A stretch of 64,000 nt of DNA from Eucommia ulmoides (lineage: Eukaryota; Streptophyta; Magnoliopsida; Garryales; Eucommiaceae), in contig CM028326.1 of assembly GCA_016647705.1 (NCBI GenBank), positions 20,282,401 through 20,346,400 of the forward strand. The letters are read 5' to 3'. Positions 11,957-22,830 of the stretch are shown in pieces. The position numbers and the translations under genes are program-made. The notes beneath the pieces are model-generated. The model searched no databases, was not told the DNA's origin, and was given only the letters and a program-made list of their open reading frames with translations. Positions within the stretch are counted from its first letter, which is position 1; each line of letters opens with the position of its first letter.

Positions 11957-12006
11957 AGTTTTTGGCTCCATTACCAGGGATTGGCTTTTAGATTGTTGTT
12001 GATATT

Positions 12007-12092
12007 GTGAGTAAGTAACTTGATTTTAATTTAGGCATATATTTTGTTTATAATTTTTTTTGTTTGTAGTTTTTATTTATTTTTTCTTGCAG
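12007..12092 (+). other. Possible leader intron before gag
   Basis: GTGAGTAAGT at 12,007 could be a splice donor, and a pyrimidine-rich tract ending TTCTTGCAG at 12,092 could be an acceptor. They lie 11 bases before the gag ATG. The same layout is found at 17,792-17,878 (acceptor mutated to GCAA). In copies 1 and 2 only the pyrimidine tract is clear. Inference only. Confidence 0.3.
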
Positions 12093-12103
12093 AGTACTTG
12101 AAA

Positions 12104-12826
12104 ATGTTAGATCAATAGGTAATCATGCAATTTTTTCAACGAGATTTCGAGCCATTTTATTGTGCTTGGGATCGTTATAAGGAGTTGTTAGTTCAATTCC
12201 CATATCATCGTTTCTCGAGGGAATGTGAACTTCTGAATTTCCTCAACGACTTACAAGCTATAACCAGAAATTGGGTTGAATGAGGAAATCGTACCACCTC
12301 ATTCGACCAACTAAATGCGGTTGAAGACTTTTGGTTATTGGAGGAATTGGCGGCTTTTGATTATCATAGTTGGAATTATTCACCAAGTTACCGAAGTTTG
12401 GGGGATTATTACAATACTTCGGCGCCATGGATTGGCACTCCAGTTCAAGATGAGGAGTCTTCCCCCGCCCTAGAAAAAATGCACGCTAAAGTTATGGGGA
12501 AAACTCAAATTTTCTTGAGGGAAACGTATGATCGGCTCAACGAGCACGAGGATCGTCTTAACACTATTGAGATGGTCTGCGCTAAAATTGATGCGACTGT
12601 AATGTCTATTCAGACGCAAATCGGTCAGCTTATTTGCTATGTTGAGGCCGAGTCAGAAGTAATGGGACTAAGAGGCGAACAAGCCACATCCAATTGTAAA
12701 AGCCACGAGGAGCAGCCGAATGCAAGCAGAAGGAACTTGGGTGAGAACGAAGATGATCATGAAGATGCTACAACCCAAGTATGGATTGGCGATGAAAAAT
12801 CACATGTTAATAGTTGTGATTTTTGA
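12104..12826 (+). pseudogene. Gag of array copy A
   Basis: The frame from ATG at 12,104 has a stop at codon 5 and another at about 12,282. It is then open from 12,338 to 12,826 (162 residues). The first part reads like a gypsy capsid: FYCAWDRYKELL, then FPYH, then NRTTSFDQL, then WLLEELAAFDY. The second part has a coiled-coil-like stretch (RLNEHEDRLNTIEMV, then TQIGQLI) and an acidic tail (ENEDDHEDATTQVW). Its best match is the capsid of Athila/Tat gag. It is the least damaged gag of the family here. No zinc knuckle or protease follows. Confidence 0.75.
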
Positions 12827-13125
12827 TCGTTTGAATTCCAATTGGTTATGCCACCCCTGATCTAAGACAATCACATCTATGAGGATTCGATGTGGCTCAC
12901 CTATCCCACCTCGTTTCCAGTTCAATACATCCATGCCTACCAAGCACAAGAAATGGAGCATAATCAAGTTGAGAGCTCGAGCCTTACAATACCAAATCTC
13001 GCCAATCTTGAGGTTGTTCAAAATCAAGAATCGTATGTGGTGTTGTATGACACATACTACAGGCGGAAGCCGCTATTTGACGAGCCCTTTTCTGTGTCAG
13101 GTCTAGGACAATAAACCAAGTGCAT

Positions 13126-13143
13126 CTTGGGAGGTAACCCAAG
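13126..13143 (+). other. CTTGGG stem-loop, array copy A
   Basis: CTTGGGAGGTAACCCAAG, identical to the copy at 3,531-3,548. Confidence 0.7.
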
Positions 13144-13181
13144 GTTTCAGAATAAATAGATCCATCACCGCTGACTTCATT

Positions 13182-13204
13182 CGGAGGCGAGATTGTCTCG
13201 CCTC
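13182..13204 (+). other. Perfect 10-bp hairpin, array copy A
   Basis: GGAGGCGAGA and TCTCGCCTCC pair fully around the loop TTG. This is the perfect member of a hairpin present in four copies of the family. Confidence 0.75.
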
Positions 13205-14728
13205 CTAGGTACGTGTTCTAAGCCCTATTCGTCGGCATGCTATATTTCAATTGTTGAGAACAATGATTGGGTCACTGTGGACACTATCCATTTTAAGTTT
13301 GGGGGTGATGTGTAGTATGCTAGTATATTTTATTGTTGTTAGTTGTGAATACTTAGTGTAGTGTATGCATATGTATAGAATTAGTATAGATATTTTTATG
13401 TATGAAGTGGTAATTGCGTGTTGAGTTGTTGAGTTCGTCTATGGCATTACCCGATGATAAAAATTATCCCCTAGTTGTATATCAAGGTCAGGGGTAATGC
13501 CCATTTATGTGTGTTCTGTGTGCTTGGCATGTCGATTAGGTAAAAGTCATTTTGATCCTAAATCGCACGATTGCATAAACTCATTGTATAACTAATCGAA
13601 TGATTTGATGCCGATTATTCAGTAATAAGTTCATGACAGATTTGAGAAATCTAGAACTTGATTGGGTAAAACTTGAGGCGAAATCCTAGGCGAGGTAGTT
13701 CAAGAGACATGATTTAGGCCTTCATTTTCATCTCTTGAGCCTTTGAAGCTTACCTTGAATTTTTTTTATCCCACGTTACCTTGTCGAAACTTATAGCCAT
13801 TCTAATTCTGAATGTGTAACAAATACCCTAACCAATTAAAAATTTTCCAAACCATTTTCGCTGAGCCTAAGGTACAAATTGAGTGAAATCAAGTTAGCAT
13901 TTGTTTATGCTACTTAAAGTGAGCGATTGGATTTCAGATAAACTTTTTATTGGTTAGGTATTAGTGTGCTCACTAGTCATTTTTTTTCACACCCCTTCAA
14001 TTGTACAAAATCGAATAAGTTTGGGGGTGTGATTTGTCTAAAAAAAAAAAAAAGAAGCAATTACGATGTAAATATAGTTTTGTTCTAAGTTTCTTTTGAC
14101 AAGTGAGTACAAAGTTTTTAAATTCTTGTTCAGGGTTGTGTTTTAAATGTTTGGGGTTACGAGAGTGAATGAGCGACAAGCGTTTGTGCCTCAGGTATCG
14201 TTGAATTATAACGATCACCTGTTTTTTATTCTTGAGATACCCTTGGCCATTGTCCAAAAATCGAACCAATCCCTATTGATCTTTTTGAGCTTCCAAACCT
14301 CCATTAGTGGAGAGTAGAACCCAATCGAGCATATGGACTTCCTAATCCTTAACGGTTTAAGTTATGAGCTTATTTACTGAATAATCCAATTCGGTGTTTG
14401 GATGGTCGTATACTTGAGTTTTCACGCATACACTTTGAATGGATCTAGAATGGATTTTGCTGATATTGAGTGTTGAAATTCTAGAACACTATGTGGTGTG
14501 TTTTATTCTTGAATTTGATTAGATTATAGGACGTTGAGGGAAAAATATTTTGGTTTCTTCGATTGAATTCGAAACTCACATGCCGTTACTTCTTGCTCAT
14601 TTATGTTTTTTTTTTTTTTTTTTTTTTTTCATTTTTAGTATTGTAGTTAGTTAATTAGTAGTGTTAGTTTGTTTTAGTGTTAGAGTGTTTTGCTCGAGGA
14701 CTAGCAAAATTCTAAGTTTGGAGGTATT
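13205..14728 (+). other. Non-coding 3' interior of array copy A
   Basis: No gene is seen. AAGTTTGGGGGT lies at 13,295-13,306. A second copy at 14,017-14,030 sits in a stem-loop (TCACACCCC at about 13,987 pairing with GGGGTGTGA). AAGTTTGGAGGT at 14,714-14,725 is the true polypurine tract. A 25-base poly-T run is at about 14,605. Confidence 0.7.
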
Positions 14729-15103
14729 TATAGGTGTAATTTATCCATATATTCCCAAGCTGATTTTGATAGTTTTCGAGTGTTGTTGTTATGTTTTAAT
14801 ACATTTTTGTTTGTTTTTTATGTAAATAAGGTGTTTGGGATGAAAATAAGCTAAAATGGTTGAAAATCAAGCTAATCTGTAGAACAGTGGTGGAAGAATG
14901 GTGAAGAAATGAGCAAAACAACCAAATTCACCACCGCTGCAGTGGTGAAACAACAGAAAGTTAGGAAAACTCTCTTCCCGCACACCTCTATAGCGGTGAA
15001 ACAATAGAGAACCCCTTAGGTTTCTGCCTGCCCACCGCTACAACGGTCATTCCACCGCTATAGAGGTGAAGTCTACCGACATACCCACCGCTGCAATGGT
15101 GAC

Positions 15104-16737
15104 TGTACGGCAGAGGATTCGATCCTCACTGTATTGACTACTTGCAAGTTTACGAGGTCAAAGTTTTAGTGTAGTGTGACCATGAAAGATCAGGTTATCG
15201 TATCCACAAGGATTGGTGTCATTACTATCGAGTATCGCGTTTGTCATGACCTAACTTTATCTAGGCTAAAAACAAATGTAATTAATTAATTAAACTAATA
15301 CTAATATAACCTAAATTAACTATACTAATATACTAATATGTTTTAGGGGAAAGAATAGCCTAGGGATTAACGTGTTTACAAATACGTTTTCGATCTTGAT
15401 TTACTCACGTTTACGGTGTTTGACCTATTTGACAATCTCGGTACGTAAACTCCACCGCCATCTCTCCCAAGTGTAAGATGGGGGAATAAATGACTTTGAG
15501 TCAACGAAGAAGTCCCCCTCAACGTCTTAACGACCCTAGGTCACGTGAGTCTCGCTCAGCGTCATTGATTGCATACAATCCAACTCCCGACCAGGTCATT
15601 GGATCGTGCATTGTATTTATCCTATCGACAATCTCCGTTCTAAAACTCCCTCGCCACCTTTTTCGAGTGTAAGATGAGGGATATAACGCAACTTCTTGTC
15701 AACAAAGAAGTCCCCCTCAACGTCTTAACGACCCTAGGTCGCGTGAGTCTTGCCCCAACGTCATCGATTATCCACAATCCAAACCTCGACCAGGTTATAG
15801 AATCGTGGCGTTTGTTTACCCTAATCCGAATTCTGAATTTGTCAAACCCTGTATTCTCCATGTATCTATCTAAGCATGATAAACAAATAATACGATAAAC
15901 ACAATCAAACTACGAAAAACAAACATAAACGCAACACTGAAATCATCCAAACACATATTCATAAATTTATTGTTAATCTCTATACAATCCATGTTTAACT
16001 ACGGCCATAACTGCATTTACAATGAAAGAATGAGCTAAACATGCTCACATGATCCTAAGTTAAAGAAATAAGGAAAAGAATCGAAGAACTTAGCCTCGTT
16101 CGAAGATTAGCCACTAAGAACCCTCAACGATCGCTTCGCCGTCCTCTCTACTTCGGGATGTGAGCTCTACCTCTAAAACTCCTAAACCTAAGCCTAAGTA
16201 TGGCCTGAGATGCCCAAATGGCCGAGGAGAACAGGAAGAGGGGAGAGGAGTGGATATTTATAGACAAAATATCTCAAAATATCTAATAAAAATATCTAGG
16301 CTGTGCAGAGGGTCACTGCTGCAGCCGTGGGATTCAGCGCTGCAGCGATGGGTAGGTTAGTTTGTTGATCGCCGTGGCGATGAGGACAGCGGTGGTTTTG
16401 AAAAATATTCTGCTGGTTCACCGCCTAGGCGGTGGGATTCGCTGCCTAGGCAGTGGTCCATCAATAGTATTTGTGTCTTCTCAGCATTTTCACCGCCGCA
16501 GTAGAGGTCTAGACGCCTCGACGGTGGGCTTTTTTCACAATTTTGCCTCCGAGCTTGTTTTTCTACCGTTTTGGTTCGATCTCATCGTTTTCACTCTAGT
16601 TTTCTATCTTTTTTCCCCCACACACCTGATTTATACAAAAATTAATAAAACTAATTAAAACGTAATAAAATACTATATAAGCGCTCAAAAACTAACTTAA
16701 TTCAGTTTGAAAATATGTAGGTAGATCACACATATTA
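15104..16737 (-). mobile_element. Solo LTR of a related gypsy-type family
   Basis: A 1,634-base LTR lies between two copies of GTGAC (15,099-15,103 and 16,738-16,742). On the minus strand it begins TAATATGTGTGATCTACC, diverged from TGATAGGTGTAATTTACC, and ends CCGTACA. It keeps the family layout (GGTTATCGTATCCACAAGG, CCTAGATAAAGTTAGG, palindrome block at about 16,310-16,530) but is longer. Part of the difference is a direct duplication of about 190 bases (15,455-15,640 and 15,650-15,835). No interior remains, as after recombination between two LTRs. Confidence 0.85.
15455..15835. repeat. Direct duplication of about 190 bases inside the solo LTR
   Basis: Both units contain GAAGTCCCCCTCAACGTC, then TTAACGACCCTAGGTC, then CGTGAGTCT and a CGACCAGGT-type motif, in the same order and spacing, with scattered differences. 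Confidence 0.8.
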
Positions 16738-17889
16738 GTGACCTCTGCACCTATAAAGTGTTTTTTATAAATATTTTTAGATCATCCTCCTCTATTTTCA
16801 ATCGTGGATCGGGAGGAACACATTTGAGGGGATATTTTGGTGTGCTCAACCAAACCCAAAGAAGAAGAACACATTTCCAAGTAGAGGAAGCGATCTCGGA
16901 GCAGTTTTGGCGTCGATTCTTCGGATAACGACTAGTCTCTTTCATTTCTCTCTTTATTTATTATCTTTGGTAGTTTATTTGAGCATATTTAGCTCGTTTA
17001 TTGTTGTATATACGATTATGGCCATTAGCTAAACATAAATTATCTATGGGATTAATATAATTTATAAATATATTGTTTGTTTGAATTGTGTTTTGTTAAC
17101 GGTTGTTTTTCGTTATTCGATTGTGTTTATCGTTCTTGTATTTATTTTATATGCTTGTTATGATATACTGAGAAATAGTGGTTTGACACTCGGGAGAGGT
17201 AATCCTGAATTGGGACTAGGGTTTAAACATAACGCGACAATCTAATGACCCAGGAGGGCATTAGAAAGTGTGCAATCCATGATGTTGGGGCGAGACTCAT
17301 GTGACCAAGTGTCGTATAGACACTTGAGGGAGACTTAGGCATTGACACGAAGTCACATATTCATTCACTTTACACTCGAGAGAGGTAGTGAGTGAGATTT
17401 CGATTCCGAGATTGTCGGATAAGTTGAATACCGATAATGTAAATTAGACGAAATCAAACACATTTAAGTAAATGAAGTTAATCCCTAGATAATTTATTCC
17501 CCTAAACGTCTCATATTTATATTATAGTATAATTAGTTTAATTAGTATTTTAACTTAGTATTTATATCTATAAATAAAAACTATTTTTTATCGCCTAAAT
17601 AAAGTTAGGTTATGATAATTGTGATACTTAGCAATAATTTAATCCAATCCCTGTAGATACGACAACCCTACTCATTCATTATTCTATAAAATTTGACCCG
17701 TACACTTACAGTAAAAGTTGCGACATAAAATTCCGCTACCAAGTTTTTGGCGCCATTGCCGAAGATTTTTTTTTAGATTGTTGTTGATATTGTGAGTAAG
17801 TAACTTGATTTTAATTTAGGATTTTATTTTGTTTATAATTTTTTACGTTTGTAGTTTTTTTTTTTTTTTTTCTTGCAAAGTACTTGAAG

Positions 17890-18700
17890 ATGTTAGATCA
17901 ACTGGTACTTATGCAATGCTTTCAACGAGATTTCGAGCCATTTTATTGTACTTGGGATCGTTATAAGGAGTTGTTAGTTCGGTTCCCATATCATCATTTC
18001 CTGAAAGAGTGTCAACTTCTGAATATCCTTGACGGGTTACAAGCCGTAACCAGAAATTGGGTTGAAAGAGAAAATCGTACCACCTCATTCGACCAACTAA
18101 CCGCAGATGATGCCTTTTGGTTGTTGGAGGAATTGGCGGCTTTTGATTGTCAGAGTTGGAATTATTCACCAAGTTACCAATGCTTGAGGGATTATTACAG
18201 CACTTCAGCACCATGTATTGGTACTCCGGTTCAAGATAAGGAGTCTTCACCCGTCCTGAAATAAATACTCGCTATAGTTATAGGGGAAACTCAAATTTTC
18301 TTGAAAGAAACGCATGATCGGATCAACGAGCACAAGGATCGTCTTGACACTCTTGAGATGGTTTGCGCTGATATTGATGTGACCGTAACGTCTATTTAGA
18401 TAGCTTATCTTCTATGTTGAGGTTGAGTCGAAAGCAGTGGCACTGAGAGGCGAACAAGCCACAGCTAATTGTGAACGCCACAAGGAGGAACCAAATGGAA
18501 ACGGAAGGTACTTGGGTGAGATCGAAGATGATCATGAAAATACTACAACCCAAGTATGGATTTGTAATGAAAAATCACATGTTAATAATTGTGATTTTTT
18601 ATCATTTGAATTCCAATTGGTGATGCCACCCCCAATTCAAGATGATTACATCTACGAGGATCCGATGTGGCTCACCTATCCTACGCCATTTTCAGTTTAG
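17890..18700 (+). pseudogene. Gag of array copy B
   Basis: The frame is open from ATG at 17,890 to a stop at 18,262-18,264 (125 codons). It covers the capsid-like part: FYCTWDRYKELL, FPYHHF, NRTTSFDQLTADDAFW, LLEELAAFD. After the stop the same frame continues with EHKDRLDTLEMV before another stop and a deletion near 18,400. The acidic tail resumes at 18,437. Compared with copy A, the first half is better preserved and the second half worse, so neither array copy encodes a whole gag. Confidence 0.75.
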
Positions 18701-18862
18701 TACATCCACGCCTAACAAGCACAAGAAACGAAACAGAACCAAGTTGAGAGCTCGAGCCTTACAATGCCAAATCTCGCCAATCTTGAGGGCGTTCAAAATC
18801 AAGACCTATATGTGGTTTTGTATGACACATACTACGGGCGGAGGACAATAAACGAAACACTT

Positions 18863-18880
18863 ATTGGGAGGCAACCCAAG
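18863..18880 (+). other. Stem-loop, array copy B
   Basis: ATTGGGAGGCAACCCAAG keeps the TTGGG / CCCAA stem; the outer pair is lost and one loop base has changed. Confidence 0.6.
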
Positions 18881-18920
18881 GTTTCAGAATAAATTAGATT
18901 CATCACCGCCAACTTCATTC

Positions 18921-18943
18921 GAAGGTGAGATTGTCTTGCCTCC
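18921..18943 (+). other. 10-bp hairpin, array copy B
   Basis: GAAGGTGAGA and TCTTGCCTCC pair with one mismatch and two G-T pairs around loop TTG, so the fold is partly kept despite four base changes from copy A. Confidence 0.6.
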
Positions 18944-20470
18944 CAGGTACGTGTTCTAAACCCTCTTCGTCGGCATGCTATATTTCAATTGTTGAGAACG
19001 ATGATTGGGTCACTATGGACACTACCTGCTTTAAGTTTGGGGGTGATGTGTAGCATGCTAGTATGTTTTATTGTTGTTAGTTGTGAATACTTAGTGCAGT
19101 GTATGCATGTGTACATAATTAGTATAGATATTTTTATGTATGAAGTAGTAATTGCGTGTTGAGTTGTTGAGTTCGTCTGAGCCATTACTCGATGATGAAA
19201 ATTATCCCCTAGTTGTATATCGAGGTTAAGGATAATGCCCATTCATGTGTGTTCTGTGTGCTTGGCATGTCAATTAGGTAAAAGTCATTTTGATCCTAAA
19301 TCGCACGATCGCATAGACCTATTGTATAGTTATTCGAATGATTTGACGTCGATTATTTAGTAATAAGTTCATGACAGATTTGAGGAATCTCGAACTTGAT
19401 TGGGCAAAACTTGAGGCGAAATCCTAGGTGAAGTAGTTCAAGAGACATGATTTAGGCCTTCATTTTCATCGCTTGAGCCTTTGAAGCTTACCTTGTAAAT
19501 TTTTTATCCCTCGTTACCCTGTCAAAGCCTATATCCATTTCAATTTTGAACGCGTAACAAATACCCTAACCAATTAAAATTTTTCCAAACCATTTTCGCT
19601 GAGCTTAAGGCATAAATTGAGTGAAATCAAGTTAGCATTTATTTATGCTACTTGAAGTGAGCGGTCAGGTTTCGGATGAACTTTTGGTTCACTATTAGTG
19701 TGCTCACTTGTCTTTTTTTTTTTTTTGCCGAAGATTTTTTTTTTTTTTTTTCACACCCCTTTAATTGTACAAAATTGAATAAGTTTGGGGGTGTGATTTG
19801 TCTAAAAAAAAAAAAAACTACGTTGTAAATATAGTTTTATTCTAAGTTTCTTTCAACAAGTGAGTACAAAGTTTTTAAAATCTTATTCAGGGTTGTGTTT
19901 TAAATGTTTGGGTTTACGAGAGTGAATGAGCGACAAGAGTTTGTACCTCGGATATCGTTAAATTATAACGATCACCTATTTTTTATTCCTGAGATACCTT
20001 TGGCCATTGTCCAAAAATTGAAACAAGTCCTATTGATCTTTTTGAGCATCCAAACCTACATTAGTGGAGAGTAGAACCCAATCGAGCATATGGACTTCCT
20101 AATCCTTAACAGTTTAAGTCATGAGCCTATTTACTGAATAATCCAATCTGGAGTTTGGATAGTTGTATACTTGAGTTTTCACGCACACACTTTGAATGGA
20201 TCTATAATGGATTTTTACTGATATTGAGTATTGAAATTTTAGAACACGATGTGGTGTGTTTTATTCTCGAACTTGATCAGACTAAGGGACATTGGGGGGA
20301 AAATATTTTGGTTTCTTCGATTGAATTGGGAACTCATATGTTGTTACTTCTTGTTCGTTTATGTTTTTGTTCATTTTTAGTATTGTAGTTAGTTAATTAG
20401 TAGTGTTAGTTTGTTTTAGTAGTAGGGTGCTTTGCTCGAGGACTAGGAAAATTCCAAATTTGAGGGTTTT
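18944..20470 (+). other. Non-coding 3' interior of array copy B
   Basis: No gene is seen. AAGTTTGGGGGT motifs are at about 19,033 and 19,781; the terminal polypurine tract is degraded (about 20,455). An odd TTGCCGAAGATTTTT stretch at 19,725-19,740 repeats the sequence after the primer site at 17,757. Confidence 0.65.
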
Positions 20471-21859
20471 TGATTGGTATAATTTATCCATAGATTTCCA
20501 AGCCAATTTTGGTAGATTTTGAGTGTTGTTGTTATGTTTTAATACGTTTTTGTTTCTTTTTATGTAAATCAGGTGTTTGGGATGAAAATGAGCTAAAACG
20601 GTTGAAAATCAAGCTAATCGGTAGAATGGCAGTGGAAGTATGGTGAAGAAATGAGCAAAACAACCAAATTCACCACCGTTGCAGCGGTGAAACAACAGAG
20701 AGTTAGGAAAACTCTTGGCCCACTCACCGCTGTAGTGGTCATCCCACCGCTGCAATGGTGAAACAATAGAGAACCCCCTAAGTTTTTACTTGCCCACCGC
20801 TGCAGCGGTGAAGCCTACCAATATGCCCACCGCTATAGCGGTGACCCCTGCACCTGTAAAGTATTATTTTTTTATATTTTTGGATATTTTGTTCCCATTT
20901 TATTCATTCCTCCTTCTCCATTTTCAACTATAGACTGGGAGAGTGACATTTTAGAGGAGATTTTGGTGTGCTCAACCAAACTCAAAGGAGAAGAATGCAT
21001 TTTCAAGAAGTAAAAGTGATCTCGGAGTGATTTTTGCATCAATTCTTTGGATAACGGCTAGTTTCTTTCGTTTCTCTCTTTATTTTTTGACTTTGGCAGT
21101 TTGTTTAAGTACGTTTAGCTCATTTATTACTGTATATACAGTTATGGCCATTAGCTAAACATGGATTATTTATGTGATTAATATAATGTATGAATATGTT
21201 GTTTGTTTGAATTGTGTTTCGTTAACGGTTGTTCGTCGTTATTCGATTGTGTTTACCATTCTTGTATTTTCTTTATATGCTTATTATGATATACTGAAAA
21301 ATCGGGGTTTGACATTTGGAAGAGGTAACCCCGAATTTGGACTAGTGTTTAAACATAATGCGACGATCTAATGACCCCGGAGGGCATTAGAAAATGTGCA
21401 ATCTATGACGTTGGGGTGAGACTCATGTGACCAAGTGTTGTATAGACACTTGAGAGGGACTTTGGCGTTAATGCGAAGTCACATATTCATTCACTTTACA
21501 CTTGGGAGAGGTAGTGAGTGAGATTTAGATACCGAGATTGTCGGATAAGTCAAATACCGTTAATGTAAATTAGACGAAATCAAACACATTTAAGTAAATG
21601 AAGTTAATCCCTAGATAATATATTCCCCTAAATGTCTCATATTAGTATTATAGTATAATTAGTATTTTGGTTTAGTATTTATATTTATAAACAAAAATCT
21701 ATTTTTTATCGCCTAAATAAAGTTAGGTTATGATAATCGCGGTACTTAGCGACAATTTAATCCAATCCCTGTGGATACGACAACCCTACTAATTTACTAT
21801 TCTATAAAACTTGACTCGTATATTTGCAGTAAAAGTAGCGACGTGAAATTCTGCTACCA
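20471..21859 (+). repeat. LTR C of the array
   Basis: 1,389 bases from TGATTGG to CTACCA. It contains a perfect 16-base palindrome CACCGCTGCAGCGGTG at 20,795-20,810 within its palindrome block, and is followed directly by the target duplication CTTGG. Confidence 0.87.
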
Positions 21860-21864
21860 CTTGG

Positions 21865-22746
21865 CGAGATTTGGCATTGTTCGGCTCAAATTCTCAACTT
21901 AATTATTCTCCGACTTTTGTGCTTGGTTATCCTGAATGAACGGTGCTAAAGGCGGCGAAAGATAAGTGATCCACATCAGATCCTCATAGATGTGATCGTC
22001 TTGGATCGGCGGTGACATCAAAATTTGAATCTCAATTGGTGAAGAATCACAATTGTCGATCCATGCTTGGGTTCTCATCTTATTAGAATCATCATCATAA
22101 AATGCACCCAATTTTCTCCCGCTTGCATTCAATTCCTCAAAGTGGCTTTCACATTCAGATGTGACATATGTGTCTCTTAGTGCCATCGTTTCTGACTCGG
22201 TCTCAATAAGGCAAATAAGTTGATCGATTTGAGTCACAAAGGACTTTAAGGTCTCATCAATTTCAGTGCAGGTCGTCTCAATATCTCAAGACGATCCTCA
22301 TGCTCATAGAGATGGTTATTCATTTCCCTCCAGAAAACCTGAGTCCCCCATAAATTCAGCGAATATTTCTTCCAGGGTGAAGGAAAACTCCACATGTTGG
22401 GTCGGGGTATCAATCCATGGCGTCAAAAAGGTGGAACTATCCACTAAGTTTTGGTAACTTGTTGAATAATTTCAATTCTAAAAATCAAACTCCGCCATGT
22501 CTTCCAACAACCAATAGGCTTTGTCCGCGGTTAGTTGGTCGAAAGAGGTGGTACCGTTTCCTCCTTCCACCCAAGTTCTTGTTGCGGCTAGCAACCCGTC
22601 AAGGAAGTTTAGTAATTGACACTCCCTCAGGAAACCATGACTAGGGAACCGAAATAGAAACTCCTTGTATCTATCCCAAGCATAAAAAAAAAGGGGGGCT
22701 TGGAATCTCGTTGAAAGAAATGCAATAGCACTTGTTGATGAGACAT
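21865..22746 (-). pseudogene. Gag of copy 2
   Basis: Minus-strand gag from ATG at 22,744-22,746. Pieces in order: FFQRDSKP, YAWDRYKEFL, SHGFLRECQLLNFLDGLL, TTSFDQLTADKAYWLLED, then a frame change near 22,450. The tail is open at 21,899-22,237 (TQIDQLICLIETESE, then an acidic region). The tail is cut by the array at 21,864 and its continuation lies at 10,647. Stops and frameshifts make it non-functional. Residues match copies A and B. Confidence 0.75.
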
Positions 22747-22830
22747 CTTCAAGTACCTAGCAAGACAAAACAAATTAAAAACAAAAATTATAAACAAAAT
22801 AAATGCCTAAATTAAAATCAAGTTACTTAT

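Larger units (their letters stand above)
14729..17741 (+). repeat. LTR B of the array, split by a solo LTR
   Basis: The two LTR parts are 14,729-15,103 and 16,743-17,741, together about 1,374 bases, matching LTRs A and C. The start has lost one base (TATAGG instead of TGATAGG). A primer site TGGCGCCATTGCCGAAGA follows at about 17,748. Confidence 0.85.
10648..21859 (+). mobile_element. LTR-interior-LTR-interior-LTR array of the gag-only family
   Basis: Three same-strand LTRs (10,648-11,956; 14,729-17,741 with a solo LTR inside; 20,471-21,859) enclose two complete interiors (11,957-14,728 and 17,742-20,470). A single CTTGG duplication flanks the whole. One insertion event followed by unequal recombination, or insertion of an already dimeric copy, explains this. 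The interiors differ at many positions, so this is not a recent assembly duplication. Confidence 0.87.
7498..22830 (-). mobile_element. Gag-only LTR retrotransposon, copy 2, 5' LTR deleted, itself invaded
   Basis: This minus-strand member of the same family has its 3' LTR at 7,498-8,897, interior at 8,898-10,647, then a plus-strand array (10,648-21,859), then the rest of its interior (21,865-22,830) with gag. The 5' LTR and primer site are absent: near 22,830 the leader runs straight into copia sequence. Together with the missing copia RT segment, this points to one deletion across the original insertion border. Confidence 0.85.

Noticed and set aside
15490..15898. Overlapping open frames on both strands in the solo LTR
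   Set aside because: They reflect the duplicated 190-base block and have no family resemblance.
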